A DNA stretch of 64,000 bases from Bradyrhizobium frederickii (GCF_004570865.1 NZ_SPQS01000019.1:62001-126000); one strand, 5' to 3'. Positions 7,819-16,915 are shown, counted from the stretch's first letter. The notes: a model not told the origin generated them from the letters alone. Made by a program: numbers and translations.

Positions 7819-8279
7819 CGGGTCGGTCCCTCTGCTCGCCTTCCTCGCTCGCGCTTGGCGGACTCATCTGGCGGACTGATACGGGAATGACGGCGTCTTG
7901 AAGGCGATTGCCAAGCAAATTCCGCGCCGTCTCGCACCGCCGCCGCCCGCACGAATCAGGTTCCTGCGCGGCCATCTGCCAGTGCCTAACGCGGGCAATT
8001 CCGCTGTCAAGCGGCAGCATCCCGGCCAACGGTATTTTTGTCCGATGTTACTAGGAATTATCCTGCGGGTGATGGCTGGCAGATCAGGCTCAAGACTGCA
8101 TTGCGATAGATCAAGAATTATGGTTTGAGAGGCTAGATTTCGGCGTTCTAGCGATCTGGCCCGAATTCCTCTTAGAGGTATTCTTGCGCGGCGGTTTGTC
8201 AGGCGGGCGGATCGAATAAGCGTTGCCCGGACACAGGGCAGCGCACTTGGGGTGATTTCGTAAGGGGAGCGCGAACGGC
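7819..8279. other. intergenic region upstream of coxB
   Basis: About 460 bp between the divergently oriented IalB-family gene and coxB. It must carry both promoters. I found no convincing -10/-35 pair, FNR box or other palindrome. AAGGGGAGC at 8262-8270 is a strong ribosome site for coxB. No credible gene is present. Confidence 0.6.
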
Positions 8280-9134
8280 ATGAGGATGTCGATGGGTCGG
8301 GTGGGCCAGCATCTGCTGGGATTGGCCACCATCGCCGTGGTGGCGGCTGGCGTCACGCTGGCGACGGGTGGCGCGGCATTCGCCGAGGTCGGGCAGCCGG
8401 CTCCGTGGGAGTGGACGCTCCAGCAGTCCGGTTCTCCGGTGATGGACAACATCGTCTGGTTCCACAACTTCCTGTTCGTGCTGATCACGCTGATCACGCT
8501 GTTCGTTCTGGCGCTGCTCGTGGTCGTGGTCGTCAAGTTCAACGCGCGGGCCAATCCGGTGCCGTCGCGGACCACTCACAACACGCTGATCGAGGTGGCC
8601 TGGACGCTCGTTCCGGTGCTGATCTTGGTCGGCATCTCGGTGCCGTCGTTCCGGCTGCTGTTCCTAGAGCTCGACATTCCGAAAGCGGATCTGACCATCA
8701 AGGCGACCGGCAAGCAGTGGTACTGGTCCTATGCCTATCCCGATAACGGCAAGTTCGAGTTCGACTCGCTGATGGCGCAGGACAAGCAGCCCCGTCTGCT
8801 CGGCGTCGACAACGAGATGGTGGTGCCGGTCAACAAGGTGATTCGCGTCCAGACCACCGGCGCCGACGTCATTCATGCCTTCGCGGTGCCGGCTTTCGGC
8901 GTCAAGATCGACGCCATTCCGGGCCGCCTGAACGAGACCTGGTTCAAGGCCACCAAGACCGGCATGTATTACGGTCAGTGCTCGGAATTGTGTGGCAAGG
9001 ACCACGCTTTCATGCCGATCGCCGTGCGCGTGGTGAGCGACCAGGAATTCGCCTCCTGGGTCGAGACGGCGAAGAAGAAATATGCGAGCGGCGGCGCCAG
9101 CACCTACGCCTCCGCGGCCGGCCCGACGCAGTAA
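8280..9134 (+). CDS. coxB: cytochrome c oxidase subunit II, aa3-type
   Basis: A 284-residue subunit that takes electrons from cytochrome c through its binuclear CuA centre and passes them to subunit I. An N-terminal signal peptide (cleavage near AFAE) and two membrane helices (about residues 55-80 and 100-125) precede the periplasmic cupredoxin domain. CuA ligands are visible in VIHAFAVP (His) and YYGQCSELCGKDHAFMPI (two Cys, Glu, His, Met); WYWSYAYPD is the aromatic electron-entry region. It is first in the oxidase cluster. The gene symbol ctaC is also used. Confidence 0.97.
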   Translation: MRMSMGRVGQHLLGLATIAVVAAGVTLATGGAAFAEVGQPAPWEWTLQQSGSPVMDNIVWFHNFLFVLITLITLFVLALLVVVVVKFNARANPVPSRTTHNTLIEVAWTLVPVLILVGISVPSFRLLFLELDIPKADLTIKATGKQWYWSYAYPDNGKFEFDSLMAQDKQPRLLGVDNEMVVPVNKVIRVQTTGADVIHAFAVPAFGVKIDAIPGRLNETWFKATKTGMYYGQCSELCGKDHAFMPIAVRVVSDQEFASWVETAKKKYASGGASTYASAAGPTQ

Positions 9135-9220
9135 GCGTCGGGTGAGGGCTTGAGGCACTGGAAGCGATATAAGGGCGGGACCTCCAAAGGTCCGAATGGG
9201 ACGCAAGGCAGGATTTGAAA

Positions 9221-10840
9221 ATGGCAACGAGCGCAGCGGCACACGGCGATCACGCCCACGGACATGACGAGCATGCCCATCCGACCGGATGGCGCCGCTA
9301 CGTCTATTCGACCAACCACAAGGACATCGGCACGATGTACCTGGTCTTCGCGGTCATCGCCGGCGTCATCGGCGCCGTGATGTCGATCGCGATCCGTGCC
9401 GAGCTGATGTATCCGGGCGTGCAGGTCTTCCACGAGACCCACACCTATAACGTGTTCGTGACCTCGCATGGTCTGATCATGATCTTCTTCATGGTCATGC
9501 CCGCGATGATCGGCGGCTTCGGCAACTGGTTCGTTCCGCTGATGATCGGCGCGCCCGACATGGCGTTCCCGCGCATGAACAACATCTCGTTCTGGCTGCT
9601 GCCTGCCTCCTTCGCCCTGCTCCTGATGTCGACCTTCGTCGAGGGCGAGCCGGGCGCCAACGGCGTCGGCGCCGGCTGGACCATGTACGTGCCGCTGTCG
9701 AGCTCCGGGCATCCGGGCCCGGCCGTCGACTTCGCGATCCTGTCGCTGCATCTGGCGGGCGCCTCGTCGATTCTCGGCGCCATCAACTTCATCACCACCA
9801 TCTTCAACATGCGCGCGCCGGGCATGACCCTGCACAAGATGCCGCTGTTCGTGTGGTCGATCCTGGTGACGGTGTTCCTGCTGCTGCTGTCGCTGCCGGT
9901 GCTCGCCGGCGCGATCACCATGCTGCTCACCGACCGCAATTTCGGCACGACGTTCTTTGCACCCGACGGCGGCGGCGACCCCGTGCTGTTCCAGCATCTG
10001 TTCTGGTTCTTCGGTCACCCCGAGGTGTACATCCTGATCCTGCCCGGCTTCGGCATGATCAGCCAGATCGTCTCGACCTTCTCGCGCAAGCCCGTGTTCG
10101 GCTATCTCGGCATGGCCTACGCCATGGTCGCGATCGGCGGCATCGGCTTCGTGGTGTGGGCGCACCACATGTACACGGTCGGCATGTCGTCGGCGACGCA
10201 GGCCTATTTCGTCGCCGCGACGATGGTCATCGCGGTTCCGACCGGCGTGAAGATCTTCTCGTGGATCGCCACCATGTGGGGCGGCTCGATCGAATTCCGC
10301 GCCCCGATGATCTGGGCCGTGGGTTTCATCTTCCTGTTCACGATCGGCGGCGTCACCGGCGTCGTGCTGGCGAACGCCGGCGTCGACCGCGTGCTGCAGG
10401 AGACCTATTACGTCGTCGCGCACTTCCACTACGTGCTCTCGCTCGGCGCGGTGTTCGCGATCTTCGCCGGCTGGTACTACTGGTTCCCGAAGATGTCGGG
10501 CTACATGTACAATGAAGGGCTCGCGAAGGCGCACTTCTGGGTCACCTTCATCGGCGTCAACCTGGTGTTCTTCCCGCAGCACTTCCTCGGCCTGTCCGGC
10601 ATGCCGCGCCGCTACGTCGACTATCCCGATGCGTTCGCGGGCTGGAACCTGGTCTCGTCGCTCGGCTCCTACATCTCCGGCTTCGGCGTGCTGATCTTCC
10701 TGTACTGCGTGGTCGACGCCTTCATGAAGAAGGTGCCGGCGGGCGACAATCCGTGGGGTGCGGGCGCGACCACGCTGGAATGGACGCTGCCCTCGCCGCC
10801 GCCCTTCCATCAGTTCGAAGTGCTGCCCCGCGTGCAATAA
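9221..10840 (+). CDS. coxA: cytochrome c oxidase subunit I, aa3-type
   Basis: A 539-residue catalytic subunit with twelve membrane helices that reduces oxygen and pumps protons. Visible markers include VTSHGLIMIFFMV (low-spin heme ligand), WFFGHPEVYILILPGFG (CuB histidine cross-linked to tyrosine), WAHHMYTVGMS (CuB histidines) and VVAHFHYVLSLG (both heme ligands). The N-terminus is histidine-rich (HGDHAHGHDEHAH). ATG 9221 was chosen over an in-frame TTG six bases upstream. It follows coxB by 86 nt and precedes ctaB, and is presumably in one operon with them. The gene is also called ctaD. Confidence 0.98.
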   Translation: MATSAAAHGDHAHGHDEHAHPTGWRRYVYSTNHKDIGTMYLVFAVIAGVIGAVMSIAIRAELMYPGVQVFHETHTYNVFVTSHGLIMIFFMVMPAMIGGFGNWFVPLMIGAPDMAFPRMNNISFWLLPASFALLLMSTFVEGEPGANGVGAGWTMYVPLSSSGHPGPAVDFAILSLHLAGASSILGAINFITTIFNMRAPGMTLHKMPLFVWSILVTVFLLLLSLPVLAGAITMLLTDRNFGTTFFAPDGGGDPVLFQHLFWFFGHPEVYILILPGFGMISQIVSTFSRKPVFGYLGMAYAMVAIGGIGFVVWAHHMYTVGMSSATQAYFVAATMVIAVPTGVKIFSWIATMWGGSIEFRAPMIWAVGFIFLFTIGGVTGVVLANAGVDRVLQETYYVVAHFHYVLSLGAVFAIFAGWYYWFPKMSGYMYNEGLAKAHFWVTFIGVNLVFFPQHFLGLSGMPRRYVDYPDAFAGWNLVSSLGSYISGFGVLIFLYCVVDAFMKKVPAGDNPWGAGATTLEWTLPSPPPFHQFEVLPRVQ

Positions 10841-10900
10841 GCGATCACCGCGGCGCCCGTGACGGGCGCCGCGGCTCTTATAACGAAGCGAGTTGAATTC

Positions 10901-11845
10901 GTGTCCGTCCTCGACCAGAACGCCATCGACATCAATCCCCGCATCTCCGAGGCGGAGGTCGGCGACTACATCGCGCTCTTGAAGCCGCGGGTGATGTCGC
11001 TGGTGATCTTCACCGCGCTGGTGGGGATGGCGATGGCGCCGGGACACTTCCACCCCGTGCTCGCGTTCACCTCGCTGCTCTGCATCGCCGTCGGTGCCGG
11101 CGCCTCCGGCGCGCTCAACATGGCGCTCGAAGGCGACATCGACGCCAAGATGTCGCGCACGGCGAACCGGCCGATCCCGCGCGGCCGCATCACCCGACCC
11201 GAGGCGATGGCGTTCGGCCTGACGCTGTCCTTCTTCTCGGTGATGACGCTCGGCATCCTCGTCAACTGGATCGCAGGCAGCCTGCTCGCCTTCACCATCT
11301 TCTTCTACGTCGTGATCTACACGATGGTCCTGAAGCGCTGGACCGCGCAGAACATCGTGATCGGCGGCGCCGCCGGCGCGCTGCCGCCGGTGGTGGCCTG
11401 GGCCGCCGTCACGGGCACGGTCGACGTCGAGCCGCTGCTGCTGTTCGCCATCATCTTCTTCTGGACCCCGCCGCATTTCTGGGCGCTGGCGCTGTTCCGC
11501 TCCGACGACTACGCGCGCGCCGGCATTCCGATGTTGCCCAACGTCGCCGGTCCCGATGCGACGCGGCTTCAGATCCTGCTCTACACCGTCGTGCTGATCG
11601 CGGTCGCCGCCGCACCCTGGGCGCTTGGCTATTTCGACGCCGTCTACGGCATCGTTTCGCTGATCCTGGGGGCCGGCATGCTGGGGCTCGCGATCAACGT
11701 CTATCTGCGCCGCGAGCGAGCTGCGTCGCTGCGCGCGACCCGCAAGCTGTTTGCCTTTTCGATCCTCTATCTGTTCGTGCTGTTCGCGACCCTGCTGGCC
11801 GAGGTCGTGGTCCGGGCGCTTGCTCCGATGGTAGGGGGCGCATGA
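10901..11845 (+). CDS. ctaB: protoheme IX farnesyltransferase (heme O synthase)
   Basis: A 314-residue integral membrane enzyme of the UbiA prenyltransferase superfamily that adds a farnesyl group to heme b to make heme O, the precursor of the heme a in subunit I. The first prenyl-diphosphate motif is NMALEGDIDAKMSRTANRP, with the Asp pair and TxxRP. FFWTPPHFWALALFRSDDY is the second family signature. About nine membrane helices are expected. GTG 10901 was chosen because homologues begin with a short polar leader before DYIALLKPRVM. Its TGA stop overlaps the next ATG as ATGA. Confidence 0.95.
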   Translation: MSVLDQNAIDINPRISEAEVGDYIALLKPRVMSLVIFTALVGMAMAPGHFHPVLAFTSLLCIAVGAGASGALNMALEGDIDAKMSRTANRPIPRGRITRPEAMAFGLTLSFFSVMTLGILVNWIAGSLLAFTIFFYVVIYTMVLKRWTAQNIVIGGAAGALPPVVAWAAVTGTVDVEPLLLFAIIFFWTPPHFWALALFRSDDYARAGIPMLPNVAGPDATRLQILLYTVVLIAVAAAPWALGYFDAVYGIVSLILGAGMLGLAINVYLRRERAASLRATRKLFAFSILYLFVLFATLLAEVVVRALAPMVGGA

Positions 11846-12018
11846 TCACAGCGATGGCCGACAAACCCGAGACAGGTGGAATCGTCCTCACCGAGGCGCA
11901 GAAGAAGAGCCGTCGTCAGCGCTCGATTGCGATCGCACTCGCGCTCGGCGTGCTCGTGGTGCTGTTCTTCGCCGTCACCATGGTCAAGGGACCGGCAGTT
12001 CTCGTGCGGCCGATGTAG
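11842..12018 (+). CDS. coxF: small single-pass protein of the cox cluster, CoxF-like
   Basis: A 58-residue protein between ctaB and ctaG. A polar N-terminus of about 33 residues (containing EAQKKSRRQRS) precedes one membrane helix (IAIALALGVLVVLFFAV) and a short periplasmic tail. It overlaps ctaB as ATGA and stops five bases before ctaG, so it is firmly embedded in the operon. A small gene at this point in rhizobial cox clusters is usually called coxF; its function is not established. Related single-pass proteins are thought to help oxidase assembly, but that is an inference here. Confidence 0.8.
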   Translation: MITAMADKPETGGIVLTEAQKKSRRQRSIAIALALGVLVVLFFAVTMVKGPAVLVRPM

Positions 12019-12023
12019 CAAAG

Positions 12024-12677
12024 ATGAATCAGGGGCCGACCATATCGCAGGATGAGCGCGCCAGGCCGGCCGATCGTAAGCCTGGCACGCGCCGCGGGCT
12101 GGGTCGCGATGCGGTGGTTGCGTCCATCTGCGGCGGCGTGGTCGCGCTGATGGTCGGCGCTTCCTACGCGGCGGTGCCGTTCTACAATTGGTTCTGCCGC
12201 GCCACCGGTTTCAACGGCACGACGCAAGTGGCGACCTCCGCGCCGGCCACCGGGCCGATCGCGCGGAAGATCTCGGTGCGCTTCGATTCCAACGTCGCGC
12301 CTGGCCTGCCCTGGAAATTCGAGCCGGAGCAGAACGAGATCGAGGTCAATATCGGAGAGGTCACGACCGTCTTCTATACCGTGACCAACCAGGCCGCGCG
12401 CACCACGGCCGCGCAGGCTGCCTACAACGTCGCGCCGCTGACGGTCGGCTCCTATTTCCAGAAGATCAACTGCTTCTGCTTCACCGAGCAGACCATGGCG
12501 CCGGGCGAGAAGCGCGAAATGCCGGTCGTGTTCTACGTCGATCCGTCGATCGCCGACGATCACGAGAACGACGGGCTGAACACGATCACGCTGTCCTACA
12601 CCTTCTATCCGGTGAAGGATCCCGTGGTGAAGCCGCTGGCATCGGGCGAAAGCGACAAGCGCAAGGGTAATCTCTGA
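12024..12677 (+). CDS. ctaG: cytochrome c oxidase assembly protein CtaG/Cox11
   Basis: A 217-residue protein that delivers copper to the CuB site of subunit I. One N-terminal membrane helix (about residues 35-55) is followed by PFYNWFCRATGFNGTTQ, which carries the redox-active cysteine, and an immunoglobulin-like periplasmic domain. The copper-binding motif is INCFCFTEQTM near residue 150. The C-terminal domain continues with VFYVDPSI and ITLSYTFYP, both typical of Cox11. Length is normal. It lies between the coxF-like gene and coxC in the oxidase cluster. Confidence 0.96.
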   Translation: MNQGPTISQDERARPADRKPGTRRGLGRDAVVASICGGVVALMVGASYAAVPFYNWFCRATGFNGTTQVATSAPATGPIARKISVRFDSNVAPGLPWKFEPEQNEIEVNIGEVTTVFYTVTNQAARTTAAQAAYNVAPLTVGSYFQKINCFCFTEQTMAPGEKREMPVVFYVDPSIADDHENDGLNTITLSYTFYPVKDPVVKPLASGESDKRKGNL

Positions 12678-12756
12678 CCGCCGGGCTCGCGCTCGCAAGG
12701 TCGGAAACAAGGGGATAAGTGCCTGACAGGCACGGGATTGAGGAGAGAGACCGCAA

Positions 12757-13653
12757 ATGGCAACGGCGCACACCAAGCATCACGACTATCACCTGGTCGA
12801 TCCCTCTCCGTGGCCGGCCGTCGGTTCGCTCTCGGCCTTCATCATGGCGGTCGGCGCGATCGCCTGGATGCATCACATGTTCTCGGCTGCGCCGATCGTG
12901 TTCGGCGTCGGCACCGTCGGCGTGCTCTACACCATGGCGAGCTGGTGGGGCGACGTGATCAAGGAAGCCCAGTACAAGGGCGACCACACCCGCGTCGTGC
13001 AGCTGCATCACCGCTACGGCATGATCCTGTTCATCGCCTCCGAAGTGATGTTCTTCGTCGCCTGGTTCTGGGCCTATTTCAACGCGGCGCTGTTTCCGGC
13101 CGACGCCGTCCACGCCACCCGCGACGCCGTGTTCGGCTGCGGCCTCGGCACCCAGCCCGGCGCCTGCGCGGTCCCCGGCACCTGGCCGCCGAAGGGCATC
13201 GAGACCTTCGATCCCTGGCACCTGCCGCTCCTGAACACGCTGATCCTGCTGACCTCGGGCACCACCGTGACCTGGGCGCACCACGCACTGCTCGAGAACG
13301 ACCGCCAGGGGCTGAAATACGGCCTGATCCTCACCGTGGTGCTGGGCGCGCTCTTCACCTGCGTGCAGGCCTATGAGTACGGCCACGCGGCGTTCTCCTT
13401 CGCCGGCAACGTCTATGGCGCGACCTTCTTCATGGCGACCGGCTTCCACGGCTTCCATGTGCTGGTCGGCACCATCTTCCTGCTGGTCTGCCTGTTCCGC
13501 GCCTATGCCGGCCACTTCACGCCGAAGCAGCACCTCGGCTTCGAGTTCGCCGCCTGGTACTGGCACTTCGTCGACGTGGTTTGGCTGTTCCTGTTCCTCT
13601 GCATCTACGTCTGGGGACGCGGCGCCGAGAGCATGGCCCACGGCGCGCACTGA
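12757..13653 (+). CDS. coxC: cytochrome c oxidase subunit III
   Basis: A 298-residue membrane subunit with seven predicted helices that stabilises subunit I and its proton uptake. HDYHLVDPSPWP at the N-terminus, EVMFFVAWFWAYF, NTLILLTSGTTVTWAHHAL, TGFHGFHVLVGT and AAWYWHFVDVVWLFLF are diagnostic. AGGAGAGAG lies eight bases upstream of ATG 12757. An extra hydrophilic stretch of about 40 residues with two cysteines (FGCGLGTQPGACAVPG) lies between helices III and IV, as in other rhizobial versions. A rho-independent terminator follows the gene, so it closes the main oxidase operon. Confidence 0.97.
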   Translation: MATAHTKHHDYHLVDPSPWPAVGSLSAFIMAVGAIAWMHHMFSAAPIVFGVGTVGVLYTMASWWGDVIKEAQYKGDHTRVVQLHHRYGMILFIASEVMFFVAWFWAYFNAALFPADAVHATRDAVFGCGLGTQPGACAVPGTWPPKGIETFDPWHLPLLNTLILLTSGTTVTWAHHALLENDRQGLKYGLILTVVLGALFTCVQAYEYGHAAFSFAGNVYGATFFMATGFHGFHVLVGTIFLLVCLFRAYAGHFTPKQHLGFEFAAWYWHFVDVVWLFLFLCIYVWGRGAESMAHGAH

Positions 13654-13675
13654 GCCGCGAGGAATCGACCAGAAG

Positions 13676-13704
13676 GGGCGGCCGCAGGGCCGCCCTTCGT
13701 TTTT
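13676..13704 (+). terminator. rho-independent terminator after coxC
   Basis: A perfect 8-bp stem GGGCGGCC / GGCCGCCC with loop GCAG is followed by TTCGTTTTT. It begins 23 nt after the coxC stop codon. Confidence 0.85.
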
Positions 13705-13750
13705 GGACCGCCGGAAAGTTTCGGCGAAAACTGTGCTAGAGTCCGCCATC

Positions 13751-14152
13751 ATGAACGAGACCGCCGGCAAGTCCGAGCCAGAGACCACTGTCCTGCAGAG
13801 CGCGCTGCGCGGGCTTGCCTGCAGATGTCCGCGCTGCGGCCAGGGCAAGCTCTATGCAGGCTTCCTGACCCTCGCGCCCGCCTGCGACCGCTGCGGTCTC
13901 GACTACGCCTTCATCGATACCGGCGACGGTCCGGCAATCTTCATCATCATGCTGGCCGGTGGGATCGTCGTTGCGGCAGCGCTCATCGTCGAGGTCAAAT
14001 ACCAGCCGCCGTACTGGCTGCATGCGGTACTGTGGTTGCCGCTGATCCTGGCCACCACGCTCCTGCCGCTGCGTGCGATGAAGTCGCTGCTGATCGCGCT
14101 GCAATTCCACCACAAGGCGGCGCCGGGCCGGTTGGTCGACCGCGCGAAATGA
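13751..14152 (+). CDS. DUF983 family membrane protein
   Basis: A 133-residue protein that begins with a zinc-ribbon-like segment: CRCPRCGQGKLY and ACDRCGLDY give two CxxC pairs. Two membrane helices follow (IFIIMLAGGIVVAAALIV and LHAVLWLPLILATTLLP). DUF983 genes are regularly found between coxC and SURF1 in alphaproteobacteria, so a role in oxidase biogenesis is usually inferred, but no activity is known. The start at 13751 is set by homologues and by the upstream terminator. Its TGA stop overlaps the SURF1 ATG, so the two genes are translationally coupled. Confidence 0.9.
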   Translation: MNETAGKSEPETTVLQSALRGLACRCPRCGQGKLYAGFLTLAPACDRCGLDYAFIDTGDGPAIFIIMLAGGIVVAAALIVEVKYQPPYWLHAVLWLPLILATTLLPLRAMKSLLIALQFHHKAAPGRLVDRAK

Positions 14153-14901
14153 ACCACCCTGCGCGCAAGCCCCGCGTGGCCGGCTTCGCGCTGTTCACGC
14201 TGTTCCTGACGGCTGTCTTCGTCGCACTCGGCGTCTGGCAGTTGCAGCGGCGGGCCGCCAAGCACGAGCTGGTCGCGGCGCTCACCGAGCGCCTGGCCAC
14301 AGCGCCGGTCCCGCTGCCGCCGCCGGCGCTATGGGCCGGCCTCAATCCCGCGCGCGATGAATTCCGCCGCGTCAGCTTCACCGCGACCTACGCAGCCCTG
14401 CCGGATGCGATGGTCTATTCGTCCGGCTCGGCGGTGCGCAAGGACGCCTCCGGCCCCGGCACCTGGGCCTTCCTGCCGGCGCGGCTGCCGAGCGGCGAGA
14501 CGGTCGTGATCGACGCGGGCTTCGTCGAGAACACGATGCAGGACCGCGGCGTCGAGGATCGGGCGGTGAAGAAGCTCGTGACCGGGCAGCCGGTCGCGCT
14601 GACCGGTTATCTGCGCTTTCCCGAGGCGCCCGGCTGGCTGACGCCCGCCGAAAACCGTGACAAACGGCTCTGGTTCGTGCGCGATCATCGGGCTATCGCA
14701 AGCGCGCTCGGCTGGGGCGCGGTGGCGCCGTTCTATGTCGATCTCGAGCAGCCAGCGCCCGAGAACGGAATTCCGCGTCCGGGGCCGCTCGACGTGCACC
14801 TGAAGGACGACCACCTGCAATACGCCGTCACCTGGTTCTTGCTCGCCGGCGCCGTGCTGATCGCCTTCGCCGTGTGGGCCAGAGGCCGGCGACGGAGCTG
14901 A
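14149..14901 (+). CDS. SURF1 family cytochrome oxidase biogenesis protein
   Basis: A 250-residue protein of the SURF1/Shy1 family, implicated in heme a insertion into oxidase subunit I. Two membrane helices flank a large periplasmic domain: helix one FALFTLFLTAVFVALGVWQL (residues about 12-31) with the family motif GVWQLQRRAAK, and helix two at the C-terminus (YAVTWFLLAGAVLIAFAVWA). DEFRRVSFTATY, GFVENT and NRDKRLWFVRDH are typical internal blocks. It overlaps the DUF983 gene as ATGA. Confidence 0.94.
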   Translation: MNHPARKPRVAGFALFTLFLTAVFVALGVWQLQRRAAKHELVAALTERLATAPVPLPPPALWAGLNPARDEFRRVSFTATYAALPDAMVYSSGSAVRKDASGPGTWAFLPARLPSGETVVIDAGFVENTMQDRGVEDRAVKKLVTGQPVALTGYLRFPEAPGWLTPAENRDKRLWFVRDHRAIASALGWGAVAPFYVDLEQPAPENGIPRPGPLDVHLKDDHLQYAVTWFLLAGAVLIAFAVWARGRRRS

Positions 14902-15015
14902 GATGGTCGGTCTCCGCGCCGGAACCCGGTATCGCCCGGGGTTTATTATTCAGCGCACATTCACGAGGGTGGCCCTAAGCCGCCGGTGGTTTTCCGCGGC
15001 AGACAGGATTGCGGC

Positions 15016-15381
15016 GTGAGTGATTTCGATCAGATGGGAATTGTCGTCGACTGGGTGGATGCCTGCCGGAGCGGCGACCTCGCGACGTTGCTCGACCTCT
15101 ATGCCGACGACGCCCAGGTCGAATGCATGTGTAACGGCGCGCGGCGTTACCGCGGCCGGAGCGAGCTCGAGGCCTATTGGCAGCCGCGGCTCAGCGCGTT
15201 CTCGCTGGCGGGTTTCGGGCTGGAGGAGATCCACCCGATGCCACATGGCGTCGATCTCGAATATTCGGTCGCCGGTGCGCTGCGTATTCGCGCCTCGTTT
15301 CGCTTCAGTCCGGAAGGCAAGATCCACAGCACGCTGTGCGAGCCCGCGCGGCAGAACGCGCATAACGGCTGCGCGTGCTAA
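15016..15381 (+). CDS. NTF2-like (SnoaL-type) protein
   Basis: A 121-residue cytosolic protein with the nuclear-transport-factor-2-like cone fold, judged from VVDWVDACRSGDLATLLDLYADDAQVEC, the usual first helix and strand, followed by YRGRSELEAYW. This superfamily includes isomerases, dehydratases and ligand-binding proteins; the catalytic residues vary and no specific function can be assigned. GTG 15016 was chosen as the start, with an in-frame ATG at 15034 as the alternative. The TAA stop codon is part of the left end of a diverged dispersed repeat. It is convergent with the kinase gene. Confidence 0.78.
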   Translation: MSDFDQMGIVVDWVDACRSGDLATLLDLYADDAQVECMCNGARRYRGRSELEAYWQPRLSAFSLAGFGLEEIHPMPHGVDLEYSVAGALRIRASFRFSPEGKIHSTLCEPARQNAHNGCAC

Positions 15382-15493
15382 AGCGGAATGGGTTTTGGTT
15401 GAATCGATGCGTGCGGAGAACTCGGATCACCTCTCCCCGTCGGGGAGAGGTCATCGCCCGCGCCGATCGAACCTCACTCCATCGTGCTTTAGC
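15378..15493. repeat. diverged family A repeat enclosing a CCTCTCCCC hairpin
   Basis: The element is bounded by GCTAAAGC at the left and GCTTTAGC at the right, resembling the ends of family A. Inside it lies a 10-bp perfect hairpin ACCTCTCCCC-GTC-GGGGAGAGGT at 15429-15451, which resembles the core of family C. Both flanking convergent genes take their TAA stop codon from the element ends. Confidence 0.65.
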
Positions 15494-16829
15494 GGTTGAC
15501 CGGCGCCTCGCGCGTCGGTGCAGCCGGAAGGCGGCAGCGTACATAGGTTCGCTCGTCCACCCGCAGCAGCGACAGTGATCCGCTGAGCGCGCGCACGCGC
15601 TCGTGCATGCCGGTCAGGCCGCGGCCGAAGACATTGTCGGCGGGGAAGCCGCCGCCGTCGTCCGAGATCTCGATGACCAGCGTCTCACCGGCGATGGTCG
15701 CCTGGACATGGGCGCTGCCGGCCTTGGCGTGGCGCAGCACGTTGGTCAGTGCCTCCTGGATCACCCGATAGACGGTCCGGGCCAGCGGTCCGTCGATCAC
15801 GTTGAGATCCGGATCGATCGTATCCGTCAGGTTGATATGGGGTGCCTGCTTGCGAAAATTCCGGAGCAGCGTCTGCACGCTGGTCGCGAGGCCCAGCTCC
15901 TCGATGTAAAGCGGCCGCAGCCGGTCGAGGATGCGGCGGTTGGTCTGCTGGAGCGCTTCGACCGATTGCAGCACTTGCTGAGCCGGGTTGCCGAGATTTC
16001 CCGCCGACGGCGCGGCCTCCACCAGCGCGATCGTGCCCGCGCGGATGCTGAACAGCAGCGGCCCGAGCTCGTCGTGCAGCTCGCGGGCGAGATCGCGCCG
16101 CTCGTCGTCCTGGAGCGACACCAGGCGATGCATCAGATCGCGATTGTCCTGGCTCAATTGCGCAAGCGTTGCAGCCAGCGCATTTGCTTCCGTACAGCTC
16201 TGCCGAATCTCCGGCGGTCCCCCGACCGGGATCGGCTTTGCGTAATCCCCACGCCGCATCCGCGTCAGGCCTTCGCCGAGATGCTGCAACGGTCGTAGCG
16301 CCGATCCCGCGAAGATGTAGGCGATGATTCCGGTGAGCACCATCAGCACGGCGACGAGGCTGGTCAGCGCGAGGAAGCCGATCCACTTCTCGAACAGGTC
16401 GGCTGACAGGTCCGGTAAGAACACGATATCGCCGATATGTCTGCCGTCGATCAGCACCGGCGCCGCAGCGTCCGTGTCCGGCACCATGAGCAGGTCGACA
16501 AACCACTGCGGTACCCCTTGCGGATTTCGCATGGCGTCCTTTGGCGAAGGCACAGGAACGCCTTCCGCAGAACGGAAGTGGATGTCCGAGGATCCGGCCA
16601 GGGATTGGACGAAGGCATCCAGGGTCTTCTGCGGATGGTCCGACGCCCGCAAAGTGTCGTTGAGTGCGGTGGCGATCGTTCGGATGGAACGTCGAGCGGG
16701 CTCGTGCTCGTCGTCGAGCTGCCCGGCTGCAAATATCTGCAGCAATATGCCCCCCAGGATCAGCGCCGCCAGAAAACTCGCGCCGAGCGGAAGAAACAGT
16801 TGCGTTCTGAACGAGAGTCGTTGCCACAT
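15489..16829 (-). CDS. sensor histidine kinase, HisKA_3 type with HAMP
   Basis: A 446-residue inner-membrane kinase. Helix one (about residues 8-30) and helix two (about 160-185) bracket a periplasmic domain of about 125 residues. A HAMP linker (SALRPLQHLGEGLTRMRRGDY) leads to the NarX-like dimerisation domain with the phosphorylated histidine in DLARELHDELGPLL, then the ATPase domain with EALTNVLRHA and SDDGGGFP. The divergent LuxR-type response regulator starts within 90 nt and is the obvious partner. The signal is unknown. ATG 16829 was preferred; an in-frame ATG at 16850 is possible. Confidence 0.92.
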   Translation of the reverse strand: MWQRLSFRTQLFLPLGASFLAALILGGILLQIFAAGQLDDEHEPARRSIRTIATALNDTLRASDHPQKTLDAFVQSLAGSSDIHFRSAEGVPVPSPKDAMRNPQGVPQWFVDLLMVPDTDAAAPVLIDGRHIGDIVFLPDLSADLFEKWIGFLALTSLVAVLMVLTGIIAYIFAGSALRPLQHLGEGLTRMRRGDYAKPIPVGGPPEIRQSCTEANALAATLAQLSQDNRDLMHRLVSLQDDERRDLARELHDELGPLLFSIRAGTIALVEAAPSAGNLGNPAQQVLQSVEALQQTNRRILDRLRPLYIEELGLATSVQTLLRNFRKQAPHINLTDTIDPDLNVIDGPLARTVYRVIQEALTNVLRHAKAGSAHVQATIAGETLVIEISDDGGGFPADNVFGRGLTGMHERVRALSGSLSLLRVDERTYVRCRLPAAPTREAPVNR

Positions 16830-16915
16830 TAGGTCAATTCTAACGCGCATCGGCGGAATTTGCTCTTTCCATTTGTTCCCGCCGGTCTATGAATCGAGAA
16901 ACAAGAGAGCGCGCG

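Noticed and set aside
9104..11476. A 790-codon open frame on the minus strand across coxA and ctaB
   Set aside because: It lies opposite firmly identified oxidase genes, is full of His, Arg, Asp and Glu, and has no domain; it is a by-product of GC-rich codon use.
15016..15381. A specific enzyme such as ketosteroid isomerase for the NTF2-like protein
   Set aside because: The fold can be suggested, but the catalytic residues of known members cannot be placed with confidence.
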